NCBI RefSeq assembly: GCF_007990935.1
Contig: NZ_BJXJ01000021.1
Location: 1 to 64,000, forward strand
Direction of reading: 5' to 3'
Length of the DNA: 64,000 nucleotides
Source of the DNA: Vibrio sagamiensis NBRC 104589
Lineage (GTDB): Bacteria; Pseudomonadota; Gammaproteobacteria; Enterobacterales; Vibrionaceae
The position numbers were made by a program, and so were the translations under genes. The first letter of the stretch is position 1, and every line of letters begins with the position of its first letter. The notes beneath the pieces are model-generated. The model was not told the origin of the DNA. It made no database searches and saw nothing but the letters and a program-made list of their open reading frames with translations. Shown in pieces: positions 38,333 through 48,135 of the stretch.

Positions 38333-38653
38333 ACCTTTCGTTAGCGTTCAGTCGTTTGAGGTAATCTAGATTAGTATCTTTTCATTAAATGTACTTCACA
38401 TGTTAGTAATGACATTTCGTGATAAATCTTCTTTTGATCTTCAAGCCGAATGATATGTCTAAAGGTATCCCCCAGGTCGTATTATGATGCTATTTATCAA
38501 TTTTGATTCGATAATCAGCTCATTTTTCTTTTAGTGAGCTGCTCTAATGAACTCGATTTTTTCTTATTGAAAATCAATAGTATGACTGTGTGTAAAAAGC
38601 ATTGAGGGGCATTTTAATTTTAACTCCACATGAAGTGGAGAAGTGATACTTAT
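38333..38653. other. Intergenic region upstream of secD2
   Basis: About 320 bases with no gene. The right end has GTGGAG at 38635-38640 as the likely ribosome region of the following secD paralogue. No yajC gene was seen, unlike the main sec locus of most gamma-proteobacteria. Confidence 0.5.
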
Positions 38654-40483
38654 ATGAAGAAACAAACTCCAAAACACGCAGCTAAGAATATATTGAATCA
38701 TTATTCTACATGGAAATATGTCGTTTTGATCGTAACGATTATGATCTTAACATTGAGTGCTTTACCCACATGGTATGGTGAACAGCCTTCTATTCAGATA
38801 ACTCAAGATAAAGAATCGGATCAATTACTATCTATTTTTAAGCTGAAGAACCTACTTATAGAAAAGGATATTAATCCTTCTCAGATTTATGAGAGAGATG
38901 AAAAATTAACCGTAGTTTTTACAGACGAGGATACTCAGAGTAAAGCTAGAGAAATATTAAACGATTATTTAGCTAACAAAGAAAATCTCTCATTTTCGTA
39001 TGTCTCTGTCGCACCTCAATGGTTGAGTAAACTTGGTTTTAACCCGATAAAGCTAGGTCTCGATTTAAGAGGCGGTGTTCAATTTCTATTGAATGTCGAT
39101 GTTGATAAAGCTTTGGAAGAACAACGAAATGCGTTAGTTGATGAAATTAAATCCCACCTGCGTGAATTACGAATTCGAGATGTTCAAGTGCGTACAGAAA
39201 GCAGCACAATCATTGCAAGAGGGCGTAATTCAAACAGTTTTCAACCGGTAAGAACACTTATTCAACAAAACTATCCAGGATGGATTGTTACTTCAGTGGA
39301 CGCTGGAATAAAAGTACAACCGAGTGAGCTCTATGTTCAAGAGTTTCAAACAAGCACACTGCAACAAAATTTAAAAATTATGCGTGGTCGCATAGAAGAG
39401 CTTGGCATCACCGAAGCACTCGTTCAGCGGCAAGGGAAGGAAAGTATTCGTATTGAGCTTCCGGGAGTACAAGACCCGGGTCAAGCAAAAAATGTCATTG
39501 GTGCTACAGCAAGTCTTGCTTTCTATGAAGTCAAATCAGAACCAAGTCGTCAAGGTAACTTGGTATTAAAAGATACTGCCGGGCAAAATGTGATTCTTAA
39601 TAAGCGACCAGTGCTTGCTGGAGAGCATATCGTTAATGCTCGTGCAGGTGTTGGCGATATGGGGATGCCTGAAGTCAATATCTCACTGGATCAAGCGGGC
39701 GGGAAAAAAATGAGCGACTTTTCCGCTGACCATATCGGTAAACCTATGGCCACTGTATACCGTGAATACACCACGAATCCTCGGGGAGTCACTCAACGGA
39801 CAGAGCGTGTCATTAGTGTTGCAACCATTCAATCTCAACTTGGAAGTCAATTCCGTATCACTGGTGTTGGTAGCATGCAAGAAGCTCAACAACTTGCACT
39901 TTTGCTTCGTGCTGGCTCACTAACGGCTCCTGTAACGATTGTTGAAGAGCGTACGATCGGAGCTTCTTTGGGGGCTGAAAATATTGAGAATGGTTTTGCA
40001 GCACTTGGCCTTGGCTTAGGGATGACTCTTTTATTTATGGCAATGTGGTATCGACGCTTAGGTTGGGTTGCTAACGCCGCATTATGTGCCAACATGCTTT
40101 GTTTATTGGGACTTATCGCATTGATTCCAGGCGCTGTTTTGACTCTGCCAGGCATTGCAGGTTTAGTCCTCACTGTGGGCATGGCGGTAGATACCAATGT
40201 GATCATTTTCGAGCGCATTAAAGACAAAATGCGAGAGGGCCGTAGTTTTGCTCAGGCCATAGAAAAAGGCTTTGACAGCGCATTAGCGACTATTTTGGAT
40301 GCAAACATTACCACCATGATTACCGCTCTCATCTTGTATGCGATCGGTAATGGGCCAATACAGGGCTTTGCATTGACTTTGGGGCTTGGACTCTTAACCA
40401 GTATTTTTACCGGCGTGTTCGCTTCACGTGCAATGATCAACTTAATTTGGGGTCGTGATGGCCGCCGTGATGTAAGGGTTTAA
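38654..40483 (+). CDS. secD: Second copy of protein translocase subunit SecD
   Basis: This 609-residue inner-membrane RND-family protein works with SecF to use proton motive force in late protein export. Helix 1 is near 18-36 (VVLIVTIMILTLSALPTWYG). The large periplasmic P1 domain follows, with the GLDLRGGVQFLLNVDVDKAL signature, then five C-terminal helices starting LGASLGAENIENGFAALGLG. AVDTNVIIFERIKD is the conserved helix-4 motif. The frame is open from an ATG at 38630, eight codons earlier; I favour 38654 because GTGGAGAAGTG precedes it. The gene is followed by secF but lacks yajC and tgt, which suggests a paralogous copy like that known on chromosome II of vibrios. Confidence 0.93.
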   Translation: MKKQTPKHAAKNILNHYSTWKYVVLIVTIMILTLSALPTWYGEQPSIQITQDKESDQLLSIFKLKNLLIEKDINPSQIYERDEKLTVVFTDEDTQSKAREILNDYLANKENLSFSYVSVAPQWLSKLGFNPIKLGLDLRGGVQFLLNVDVDKALEEQRNALVDEIKSHLRELRIRDVQVRTESSTIIARGRNSNSFQPVRTLIQQNYPGWIVTSVDAGIKVQPSELYVQEFQTSTLQQNLKIMRGRIEELGITEALVQRQGKESIRIELPGVQDPGQAKNVIGATASLAFYEVKSEPSRQGNLVLKDTAGQNVILNKRPVLAGEHIVNARAGVGDMGMPEVNISLDQAGGKKMSDFSADHIGKPMATVYREYTTNPRGVTQRTERVISVATIQSQLGSQFRITGVGSMQEAQQLALLLRAGSLTAPVTIVEERTIGASLGAENIENGFAALGLGLGMTLLFMAMWYRRLGWVANAALCANMLCLLGLIALIPGAVLTLPGIAGLVLTVGMAVDTNVIIFERIKDKMREGRSFAQAIEKGFDSALATILDANITTMITALILYAIGNGPIQGFALTLGLGLLTSIFTGVFASRAMINLIWGRDGRRDVRV

Positions 40484-40485
40484 TA

Positions 40486-41388
40486 GTGATTACATTTCTA
40501 AAAAATAATATTCGTAAGATACGTTACCTTACGACTTTGATTTCGATTTTGTTAACCGTGGCTTCATTACTTGCACTCAGCCTAAAAGGACTTAATTTCG
40601 GTCTTGATTTTACCGGAGGTATCGTGAGTGAAATTAAGGTTGATAAGCATCTGACTCGTGAAGATCTATTGGAGCAAATTCAGCCCAATTTGGGTGGCAC
40701 GGCTTCTGTTATAAAAGCGGGAGAGGAAGGGCGCTGGATTATCCGCTATTCAGCACCAGATGACTCGAAGTCTTTGCCAAGTGTTGCTGAGATCTTAACA
40801 CCGATTTCGAGCCAAGTATCAGTTATTAGTAACAGTATTGTTGGGGCTCAGGTAGGTCAGGACTTATACGAACAAGGAGGCCTTGCCTTGTTGGTTGCGA
40901 TTTTATCGATTCTGGGCTACCTCTGTGTTCGATTTGAGTGGCGGTTAGCAAGTGGAGCTTTATGTGCACTAGCACACGATATTATTTTGGTGTTTGGATT
41001 TTTCGCTTTCACGCAGCTGGAGTTTAACTTAACGGTCTTCGCTGCCATTTTGGCTATTTTAGGTTACTCACTCAATGACTCGATCATTATTGCAGACCGA
41101 ATACGAGAATTATTGAAAACAAAGCAAAACTGGTTAACCGAAAAAATAAACGATGAAGCCGTTCTGGCGACTTTCTCAAGGACGATGGTAACTTCTGGAA
41201 CTACGTTGATTACAGTAAGTGCTCTTTGGATGATGGGAGGCAGCGCATTAGCAGGCTTCTCTATAGCAATGTTTATTGGAGTCGTATCTGGAACATGGTC
41301 ATCTATATCTATAGGTACTGTATTACCTGAATGGTTAAAGTTAGAAACAAAACATTATCAAGATCTAGAAGTTGACATAAACCCTTAA
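40486..41388 (+). CDS. secF: Second copy of protein translocase subunit SecF
   Basis: This 300-residue partner of SecD has six helices. Family marks are LKGLNFGLDFTGGIVSEIKV after helix 1, ALAHDIILVFGFFAF, and SLNDSIIIADRIRELLKT in the conserved helix-4 loop. The start is a GTG at 40486, two bases after the secD stop (TAATAGTG), preceded by AAGGG. It forms a two-gene operon with secD. A likely terminator lies at 41404-41431. Confidence 0.93.
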   Translation: MITFLKNNIRKIRYLTTLISILLTVASLLALSLKGLNFGLDFTGGIVSEIKVDKHLTREDLLEQIQPNLGGTASVIKAGEEGRWIIRYSAPDDSKSLPSVAEILTPISSQVSVISNSIVGAQVGQDLYEQGGLALLVAILSILGYLCVRFEWRLASGALCALAHDIILVFGFFAFTQLEFNLTVFAAILAILGYSLNDSIIIADRIRELLKTKQNWLTEKINDEAVLATFSRTMVTSGTTLITVSALWMMGGSALAGFSIAMFIGVVSGTWSSISIGTVLPEWLKLETKHYQDLEVDINP

Positions 41389-41403
41389 AGTTTAATTTAT
41401 TAG

Positions 41404-41431
41404 TACCCAGGTATTTTAAGTTACTTGGGTA
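41404..41431 (+). terminator. Terminator after secF2
   Basis: TACCCAGGTA (41404-41413) pairs with TACTTGGGTA (41422-41431), with one G-U pair, 16 bases after the secF stop. The core resembles other hairpins in this window with CCCAAGT/ACTTGGG arms. Confidence 0.6.
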
Positions 41432-42008
41432 TATTAAATTAAATTTAATAATAAATTTTGTGATTTTTGTAATTTGTTTTTATAAAAGTAAAGAATGATT
41501 ATCTACTGATAGAAATTAACAACTTAGAAGGTGTTTAATATTCAACTGTTATATTCACTTTATTAATTTATAAATTTCTTGGTTAAAATGATAAAAATAC
41601 GCTCTCATCTTATGATTTTTTAATCATTAATTATGATAGTGATGGTATTATTTAAAACATGGGATTTCATATCTTTGATGTGATCTGAATTTACATATTG
41701 ACTTACAGTGACTTGTTTTTTTAAGTTGCTGTAAATTAAACTTTTTTTTGTTGTTTGAAGGTTAAATTTCAAATTAAACATATATTTACGTTTCACTCCT
41801 TTATTTACAATATTTCATTCTATATGTGATTGCGATCAATTTTATCAAAAGTAATGTTTTTTTTAATTGAAATGTAATATCACTAGGTTAATTTAACCCT
41901 AAATACGACCGTGAAGGTTGTTTTATAAGTTTATAAGCCTTTAGGTAAATAATAATACTTAAAGGTTAAGTATACTTTTTATAATGCTGTTAAGAATGGA
42001 GTCTTTGA
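41432..42008. other. Long AT-rich region upstream of the pha operon
   Basis: About 577 very AT-rich bases with no gene. TGTGATTGCGATCAAT at 41825-41840 resembles a CRP half-palindrome, with a good left arm and a weak right arm. The pha promoter and control sites should lie here. A ribosome site (ATGGAGTCTTTGA) precedes phaB. Confidence 0.5.
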
Positions 42009-42749
42009 ATGAAAAAACTCGCTTTGGTCACTGGATCGAAAGGTGGGATCGGTTCTGCAATAACCTCTCAATTAGTTAAAGATGGTTACCTTGTTATTGC
42101 AACCTATTCGACAGGCAAATATGAGAGTGCGTTAGAGTGGTTTAATGAAAAAGGTTATGAACAAGGACAAGTCCATCTTCTTGAACTAGATGTAACCAAT
42201 ACTGTTGAGTGTACTGAAAAGCTATCACGAATACTCCGAGAAGAAGGAGCCATTGACGTTGTCGTTAATAATGCAGGTATCACTCGTGATGGTGTATTCA
42301 AGAAGATGACATTTGAGGCATGGAGTGACGTGATTAATACCAATCTGACTAGCTTATTCAATGTTACCCAACCTATATTCGCAGCAATGTGCGAAAAAGG
42401 TGGTGGCAGAATTATTAATATATCGTCTGTCAATGGTCTTAAAGGGCAGTTTGGTCAGGTCAACTACTCAGCAGCCAAAGCCGGAATGATTGGTTTCTCA
42501 AAGGCTTTAGCTTACGAAGGAGCGAGGTCTGGTGTGACAGTAAATGTTATTGCACCTGGATACACGGGTACACCAATGGTCGAAAAGATGAAGCCAGAAG
42601 TTCTTGAATCGATCACTAATCAGATTCCTATGAGACGTCTTGCAACACCTGAAGAAATTGCAGCATCTGTTAGTTTCTTAGTGAGTGATGCAGGAGCCTA
42701 TATCACTGGAGAAACGTTGTCGGTGAATGGCGGCTTATACATGAATTAA
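42009..42749 (+). CDS. phaB: Acetoacetyl-CoA reductase PhaB
   Basis: This 246-residue short-chain dehydrogenase reduces acetoacetyl-CoA to (R)-3-hydroxybutyryl-CoA, normally with NADPH. The cofactor loop is TGSKGGIGSA (8-17). NNAGITRDGVFKKM includes the family-specific part. The catalytic residues are S140, Y153 and K157 (YSAAKAGMIGFSKALAYEGA). The length is typical of PhaB. It is the first gene of the pha operon, followed 8 bases later by phaA. Confidence 0.95.
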   Translation: MKKLALVTGSKGGIGSAITSQLVKDGYLVIATYSTGKYESALEWFNEKGYEQGQVHLLELDVTNTVECTEKLSRILREEGAIDVVVNNAGITRDGVFKKMTFEAWSDVINTNLTSLFNVTQPIFAAMCEKGGGRIINISSVNGLKGQFGQVNYSAAKAGMIGFSKALAYEGARSGVTVNVIAPGYTGTPMVEKMKPEVLESITNQIPMRRLATPEEIAASVSFLVSDAGAYITGETLSVNGGLYMN

Positions 42750-42757
42750 GAGGCAGT

Positions 42758-43969
42758 ATGATGGAAAAGGTCTTTATTGTATCAGCTAAGCGTACACCAA
42801 TTGGTGCATTTGGTGGGAGCTTAAAAAGCATATCAGCTGGAGATCTCGCTGCTGTTGCTATCCGAGGAGCGTTAGAAGCTTCATCTGTATCTAGTGCTCA
42901 GGTTGATGAGGTTATCGTTGGGAATGTTATTTCAGCTGGACAAGGGATGGGTGTTGGACGCCAAGCAGCATTAGCTGCTGGAATTCCAGATACAGTACCT
43001 GCTTACAGCGTCAATATGGTTTGTGGCAGTGGCATGAAAGCGGTGATGGATGCTGTATCTCATATTAAAAGTGGTGATTCATCCATCGTAGTTGCTGCTG
43101 GGGTTGAGGTAATGTCACAGATTCCATTTATTGTGCCTAGTACTGTGCGCGACGGTAACAAAATGGGCAATATGGAACTCAAAGATCTTCTGATTTCAGA
43201 CGGTTTAACTGACGTTTATAACCAATACCATATGGGTGTGACGGCGGAAAATATTGCCAAAGAAGTAGGTTTAACCCGTGAACAGCAAGATGTTTATGCA
43301 TTAAGTAGTCAGCAGAAAGCTGTTTCGGCTATTGAAGCGGGTAAATTCAAAGATGAAATTGTACCTGTTGAAATTAAACTGCGACGTGAAACGATGGTAT
43401 TTGATACAGATGAATACCCAAAAGCAAATGCTACTTTAGAAGGTTTGAGCAAACTTCGCCCTGCATTTGATCGTGAAGGCACAGTAACAGCTGGCAATGC
43501 ATCAGGTATTAACGATGGCTCAAGTGCTATTGTCTTGGCTTCTGAGAGTGCAGTACAAGCTTATGATTTAAAGCCGATTGCAGAAGTAGTCAGCTACGCA
43601 CAATCAGGTTTGGACCCTAAAATTATGGGACTTGGTCCAGTCGATTCTGTTAATAAAGCACTCAAAAAAGCTGAGCTTCAAATCAGCGACGTCGATGTAT
43701 ATGAACTAAATGAAGCGTTTGCGGCACAGGCATTGGGGGTTATCCATAAATTAGCAGAAACGAACCAAGTACCGGTGAACTCAATTCAAGACAAGGCGAA
43801 TGTCAATGGTGGTGCTATCGCATTGGGGCATCCGCTCGGTGCGTCAGGAAACCGCATTTTGGTTACGTTAGTTCACGAACTTCAAAAACAAGACAGTCAG
43901 TACGGGGTTGCTTCACTATGCGTGGGAGGCGGTATGGGTACGGCTGTGGTTTTAAAAGCAATTAAATAA
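42758..43969 (+). CDS. phaA: Acetyl-CoA acetyltransferase (beta-ketothiolase) PhaA
   Basis: This 403-residue thiolase condenses two acetyl-CoA to acetoacetyl-CoA. The acylated cysteine is C89 in [15 protein letters not shown]. The [11 protein letters not shown] and [18 protein letters not shown] (catalytic histidine) motifs are present, and so is the second cysteine in [13 protein letters not shown]. The start is either the ATG at 42758 or the next codon (42761), with AAGAGGCAGT before. It lies between phaB and the phasin gene and belongs to the same unit. Confidence 0.95.
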   Translation: MMEKVFIVSAKRTPIGAFGGSLKSISAGDLAAVAIRGALEASSVSSAQVDEVIVGNVISAGQGMGVGRQAALAAGIPDTVPAYSVNMVCGSGMKAVMDAVSHIKSGDSSIVVAAGVEVMSQIPFIVPSTVRDGNKMGNMELKDLLISDGLTDVYNQYHMGVTAENIAKEVGLTREQQDVYALSSQQKAVSAIEAGKFKDEIVPVEIKLRRETMVFDTDEYPKANATLEGLSKLRPAFDREGTVTAGNASGINDGSSAIVLASESAVQAYDLKPIAEVVSYAQSGLDPKIMGLGPVDSVNKALKKAELQISDVDVYELNEAFAAQALGVIHKLAETNQVPVNSIQDKANVNGGAIALGHPLGASGNRILVTLVHELQKQDSQYGVASLCVGGGMGTAVVLKAIK

Positions 43970-44007
43970 TTATCCAAATAATATTCAATTTTTCTAGGAG
44001 AAATACT

Positions 44008-44355
44008 ATGTATACTGATTTTTTTAAAACATTTAGCGAGCAAACTGAAAAAAATTTAGAACCTTACTTTAAGTTTAATAAACTTATTACCAAAAATGTG
44101 GAAGTTCTGACAGAGCTCCAGCTTAATGCAGCTCGTACGTACAGTGAAGTTGGTTTAAACCAAATTAAAGCGGTATCTGAGATAAAAGATGTAACTTCAT
44201 TAGCTTCTTTTAATAGCCAACAGCTTGGCGTACTAACAAAGCTATCTCAGCAAATGATGGATGACAGCAACAAATTGCAAACCATTGCTAAAGAGTTCAA
44301 GGAGGACGTTGAACAATTGACTTCGGAAAACCTTAAGACTGTAACTCCAGCGTAA
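44008..44355 (+). CDS. phaP: Phasin, polyhydroxyalkanoate granule-associated protein
   Basis: This 115-residue helical protein matches the Phasin_2 family. The opening MYTDFFKTFSEQTEKNLEPY, the stretch LTELQLNAARTYSEVGLNQI, and the amphipathic helix up to the tail LTSENLKTVTPA are typical. Phasins coat PHB granules and control their number and size. It has a strong ribosome site (TAGGAGAAATACT) and is followed by a GC-rich terminator before phaC, so it may be made in excess over the synthase. Confidence 0.9.
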   Translation: MYTDFFKTFSEQTEKNLEPYFKFNKLITKNVEVLTELQLNAARTYSEVGLNQIKAVSEIKDVTSLASFNSQQLGVLTKLSQQMMDDSNKLQTIAKEFKEDVEQLTSENLKTVTPA

Positions 44356-44368
44356 TTCTTTCGCTTTC

Positions 44369-44400
44369 CGCCGCCCTCTTTCTGAGGGCGGCGTTATTTT
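44369..44400 (+). terminator. Terminator/attenuator between phasin and phaC
   Basis: CGCCGCCCTC (44369-44378) and GAGGGCGGCG (44384-44393) form a ten-pair GC-rich stem with a five-base loop. TTATTTTT follows. It lies 14 bases after the phasin stop and 32 bases before phaC. Partial read-through would give more phasin than synthase. Confidence 0.85.
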
Positions 44401-44424
44401 TCCGAAAAAATAGGAGTAAGATTT

Positions 44425-46200
44425 ATGTTTCAGCACTTCTTTTCGGACTACCTTGTTAAACTTCAAGAAACCAACCAACAATGGTGGCATGATTTCGAAT
44501 CAAACAAGGCAGCCGTTAACTCTCCTTTAAATAAGGCCATGCAAGAAGTGAACTTTGAAGATTCCGCCAAATTATTTGAGCAGGCTGCTAATCAGCCAGG
44601 TGCAATCTTAAAGCTGCAAGCACAATGGTGGGAGCAACAGTTACAAATATGGCAAAATGTTGCTTTAGCTGGTAGCCAGAAACAGGTTATCGAGGCCGAA
44701 AAAGGTGATAAGCGTTTTACTAATGAAGCTTGGCAAAATGAAGCTATGTATAATTTTATAAAACAATCCTACTTATTGTTTAGTAAAACGTATTTAGATA
44801 CTTTAGATTCAATTGAAGGACTTGATGAGAAAACAAAAGAGCGTATTAGCTTTTTCTCTCGTCAAGCGATCAATGCTCTTTCCCCTTCCAACTTCATTGC
44901 AACAAATCCTGAGCTATTAAAGCTTACTTTGGATCAAAATGGTGAGAATTTACTGGCGGGCTTAGACAAATTAAAAGAAGATGTTGAGTCAAGCGCTGAT
45001 ATTTTAAAAGTCCGTATGACGAACAACAACGCTTTTCGTTTGGGAGATGATATCGCAACCACTCCGGGTGATGTTGTATATCAAAATGAATTATTTGAAC
45101 TAATTCAATATCGCCCGTTAACCAAGAAAGTGAATGAGACACCACTCCTGATTGTGCCGCCTTTTATTAATAAATACTATATTTTAGATCTTACAGCGAA
45201 GAACTCTATGGTTCGTTGGTTGCTGGAGCAAGGTCATTGTGTGTTTATGATTTCTTGGCGTAACCCAGGTGTATCTCAAGCAAAAGTGGAATTTGGAGAT
45301 TATGTAACGGACGGTGTTGCAAAAGCTGTAGCAGCGATTGAAGACATCACTGGTCATGAGCAGATCAATGCAGCAGGATATTGTATTGGTGGTACGGTTT
45401 TAGCGAGTACTGTGGCTTACTATGCAGCCAAAAGAATGAAAAAGCGCATTAAATCGGCTTCGTTTTTCACTACTTTGCTTGACTTTTCTCAGCCTGGTGA
45501 GGTTGGTGCTTACATTAATGATACTGTTATTGGTGCTCTTGAGAAACAAAATGACGCAAAAGGTTATATGGATGGGCGTTCTCTTAGTGTGACGTTCAGT
45601 TTATTACGTGAAAATAGTTTGTACTGGAATTATTATGTAGATAATTACCTCAAAGGCAATAGTCCAGTCGACTTTGATCTTCTGTACTGGAATAGTGACA
45701 GCACAAATGTGACGGCAGCATGTCATAACTTCTTGTTACGCGAACTCTATCTTGAAAATAAGTTAGTACAAGATAAGGGTGTTAAAATTGGTGGTGTGTG
45801 GATTGATTTAAATAAAATTAAGATTCCAAGCTATTTTGTATCTACTAAAGAAGATCATATTGCGCTTTGGCAAGGTACTTACCGAGGGGCATTAAATACA
45901 GGCGGTAATAAGACATTTATCTTAGGTGAGTCTGGTCATATTGCTGGAATTGTGAATCACCCATCTCAAAATAAATATGGATATTGGTTAAACGATAATT
46001 TAGATGACTCTGCTGATGAGTGGTTTAATAATGCACAGCATAAAGAAGGTTCTTGGTGGGTCCATTGGCATGAATGGTTAATGCAGTTTAATCCAGATGA
46101 GCAAGTGGATTTATTCCCTATTGGTTCAGAGCTGAATCCTGTTATTCGTCAAGCTCCTGGTGAATATGCCAAGCAAGTCTTACCAATACAAGAGTCATAA
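44425..46200 (+). CDS. phaC: Class I poly(3-hydroxyalkanoate) synthase PhaC
   Basis: This 591-residue enzyme polymerises (R)-3-hydroxybutyryl-CoA into polyhydroxybutyrate at the granule surface. The catalytic triad is C320 (GYCIGGT lipase-like box), D477 (STKEDHIALW) and H505 (GESGHIAGIV), close to positions in the Cupriavidus class I enzyme. An N-terminal domain of about 200 residues precedes the alpha/beta hydrolase core. There is no PhaE or PhaR partner, which fits class I. The ribosome site is TAGGAGTAAGATTT. It ends the pha operon, with a hairpin after it at 46221-46242. Confidence 0.96.
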   Translation: MFQHFFSDYLVKLQETNQQWWHDFESNKAAVNSPLNKAMQEVNFEDSAKLFEQAANQPGAILKLQAQWWEQQLQIWQNVALAGSQKQVIEAEKGDKRFTNEAWQNEAMYNFIKQSYLLFSKTYLDTLDSIEGLDEKTKERISFFSRQAINALSPSNFIATNPELLKLTLDQNGENLLAGLDKLKEDVESSADILKVRMTNNNAFRLGDDIATTPGDVVYQNELFELIQYRPLTKKVNETPLLIVPPFINKYYILDLTAKNSMVRWLLEQGHCVFMISWRNPGVSQAKVEFGDYVTDGVAKAVAAIEDITGHEQINAAGYCIGGTVLASTVAYYAAKRMKKRIKSASFFTTLLDFSQPGEVGAYINDTVIGALEKQNDAKGYMDGRSLSVTFSLLRENSLYWNYYVDNYLKGNSPVDFDLLYWNSDSTNVTAACHNFLLRELYLENKLVQDKGVKIGGVWIDLNKIKIPSYFVSTKEDHIALWQGTYRGALNTGGNKTFILGESGHIAGIVNHPSQNKYGYWLNDNLDDSADEWFNNAQHKEGSWWVHWHEWLMQFNPDEQVDLFPIGSELNPVIRQAPGEYAKQVLPIQES

Positions 46201-46220
46201 TCACATATACCATTAAAATC

Positions 46221-46242
46221 GTGGCGGCACATCTGTCGCCAT
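46221..46242 (+). terminator. Terminator after phaC
   Basis: GTGGCG (46221-46226) and CGCCAT (46237-46242) pair, closing a ten-base loop region, 20 bases after the phaC stop. TTTCTTAT follows. Confidence 0.6.
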
Positions 46243-46481
46243 TTCTTATAATGGTAGTATCATGCTAATAATTATTTAAATTACCATTATAAAAATATTA
46301 CTACTGGATTAGTTAGTTATTAACTTATAAGTAAATTTCAAGAATATGAATGAAAGTAAACTACTTATAACTTAACAATGAACAAAATGTTCAGTGAATA
46401 ATGGCCTAAGAAGTAAGCATTTTGCAATGATAAATTAGAATGGGAGTGCCTACACTTAGCGAAGGTCAATAGTTTAATATT

Positions 46482-46655
46482 TTACTTATCTGGCCTGATA
46501 GAATATAGATTATTATTTGTTTTACCTGAGTCTAAGTAGTATTGGTGTGCTTCTTGTTTATTATTAGCTAATACTTTTATGACAATGATTTGACCTTGTT
46601 CAAAGTAACGAATTTCGTATTCTGCACTAATGTTTGCTTGTGTTGCTGTGGCCAT
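46482..46655 (-). CDS. Small hypothetical protein
   Basis: This 57-residue frame starts at an ATG with a good ribosome site (CGGAGACGCAAT). It encodes a soluble protein (MATATQANISAEYEIRYFEQ, then IIVIKVLANNKQEAHQYYLD and a polar end). I do not recognise a family. The frame is open for 16 more codons upstream, but the ribosome site favours 46655. It is convergent with the pha operon. Confidence 0.6.
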   Translation of the reverse strand: MATATQANISAEYEIRYFEQGQIIVIKVLANNKQEAHQYYLDSGKTNNNLYSIRPDK

Positions 46656-46929
46656 ATTGCGTCTCCGTAAAATCTTATATTGAACTAGCAAATGCTGTGC
46701 CATTTAGAAGACGTTGAGTATCTATTCTTGATATATTTGCTGCTTTGGTTTTACTCATCATGAGCTTGCTAAGATACATAATGAATGATTAAAAATATAA
46801 GATACTTCAACAGCAAAAATACATTTTAGTTACAGTATAGGACTTAATCAATAAAAAATATATCCTAGCTACTATTAATAATAAAACGTATTAGCTATTA
46901 TTGCGCGAGGATATGTCTTAAAAACTAAT

Positions 46930-47388
46930 TTATCGAACATCAACGTCTTCGATATCATTTTGTTTAAGCCAATTTACTTTGACACCAGCTTGATCAAACA
47001 TATCTTGACTGACTTGAATTTTATCGGCCCAGCGAGATAAAAAATCTTCAGATTGTTGTGGGCAATTGACTCTTGAAATACCAGTTTGAATAATCTTCGC
47101 TGCACAATTAGGGCATGGAAAGTGGGTTACCCAAATATCACAGCCATCTAAATCTCGTTTAGAAAATAAAATTGCATTTTCCTCTGCATGGAGTGTTTTG
47201 AGGTACTTGAGTTCTCTTTCATCAGTATCGACGCTATCAGATACTCCATGCGGGTAACCATTAAACCCCACTGACACGATGCGGTTTTGTTTTGTAATTA
47301 CTGCACCTACTTGCGTTGAAGGATCTTTGCTCCACGAGGCAACCAACTCAGCCATTTGGTAAAAGCGTTTCTCCCATTTACTATTCAT
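46930..47388 (-). CDS. Deoxycytidylate (dCMP) deaminase-family protein
   Basis: This 152-residue zinc enzyme of the cytidine/deoxycytidylate deaminase superfamily converts dCMP to dUMP for thymidylate supply. The zinc site is H67 with the catalytic E69 (LHAEENAILF) and C92 and C95 (PCPNCAAKI). DPSTQVGAVI and GFNGYPHGV near the N-terminus match bacterial dCMP deaminases and ComEB-type proteins. It is a single gene on the minus strand. Confidence 0.92.
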   Translation of the reverse strand: MNSKWEKRFYQMAELVASWSKDPSTQVGAVITKQNRIVSVGFNGYPHGVSDSVDTDERELKYLKTLHAEENAILFSKRDLDGCDIWVTHFPCPNCAAKIIQTGISRVNCPQQSEDFLSRWADKIQVSQDMFDQAGVKVNWLKQNDIEDVDVR

Positions 47389-47552
47389 CTTTGTGTTCTC
47401 TGTAATGGTTGTGATAAGCGAATAATAGCGTACTTTTAAAAAAAATCCTAAGTGTCTTGAAGGCCAGATAATTTTTAGGTTACTTTAATTACAGCCTGCT
47501 CCATTCTTTTTGCTTTTAATTTTACTTGAGTTTACTTAGCTGTACTTTCCAG

Positions 47553-47966
47553 TCAGAATTGTACTTTTTGACGTTGCTGTTTTTTTGTTGCTTTTTTCGT
47601 TTTATTATCTAGCCTGCGCCGCTGAGAGGAACGAGTAGGTTTGGTTGCTATACGTTTTTTGTTTTCTTGAGTTGCTGAAAGGATCAAAACTTTTAAACGT
47701 TGGATTGCATCTTCTTTGTTTTGCTCTTGAGTACGAAATTGTTGAGCTTTAATTATAATCACACCATCTTTTGTAATTCGATGATCGGAAAGTGATAACA
47801 GTTTCTGTTTATAGGATTCAGGTAGTGCGGAATGATGGATATCAAAACGTAAATGGATCGCGGATGAAACCTTGTTTACGTTTTGACCTCCATTTCCCTG
47901 GGCTCGAATAGCAGATAATTGAACTTCCCATTCCTGAATAACGACTGAGTTTGATAGTGTGATCAT
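47553..47966 (-). CDS. arfB: Alternative ribosome-rescue factor ArfB (YaeJ)
   Basis: This 137-residue protein hydrolyses peptidyl-tRNA on stalled ribosomes lacking a stop codon. The GGQ motif lies at 26-28 (RAQGNGGQNVNKVSSAIHLR). The C-terminal tail is strongly basic (KKRIATKPTRSSQRRRLDNK and KKATKKQQRQK), as needed to enter the mRNA channel. Size and order match ArfB rather than a full release factor. It lies downstream of the FKBP gene across a strong hairpin. Confidence 0.95.
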   Translation of the reverse strand: MITLSNSVVIQEWEVQLSAIRAQGNGGQNVNKVSSAIHLRFDIHHSALPESYKQKLLSLSDHRITKDGVIIIKAQQFRTQEQNKEDAIQRLKVLILSATQENKKRIATKPTRSSQRRRLDNKTKKATKKQQRQKVQF

Positions 47967-48080
47967 GTTTTTCTGTATAAATAATGCTTCAGAGTTTATG
48001 GCTAGAACTACACTACCATTATGAGGTTGGTAATAGAAGAGTAATTAATTTGATGTGGTTTAGAAAAAGGTGAAGGTTAA

Positions 48081-48108
48081 GTACCCAAGTAAAAGGTTAC
48101 TTGGGTAC
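48081..48108. terminator. Strong hairpin between FKBP gene and arfB
   Basis: GTACCCAAGTAA (48081-48092) pairs perfectly with TTACTTGGGTAC (48097-48108) around a four-base loop. It lies 28 bases past the FKBP stop. A tail of T is missing on the minus strand, so its terminator role is inferred from position. Confidence 0.65.
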
Positions 48109-48135
48109 AGAAAGCACCTGAATGAAATAGGGGAA

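Noticed and set aside
41825..41840. CRP site before phaB
   Set aside because: Only one arm fits well and the site is about 170 bases before the start; too weak to call as a feature.
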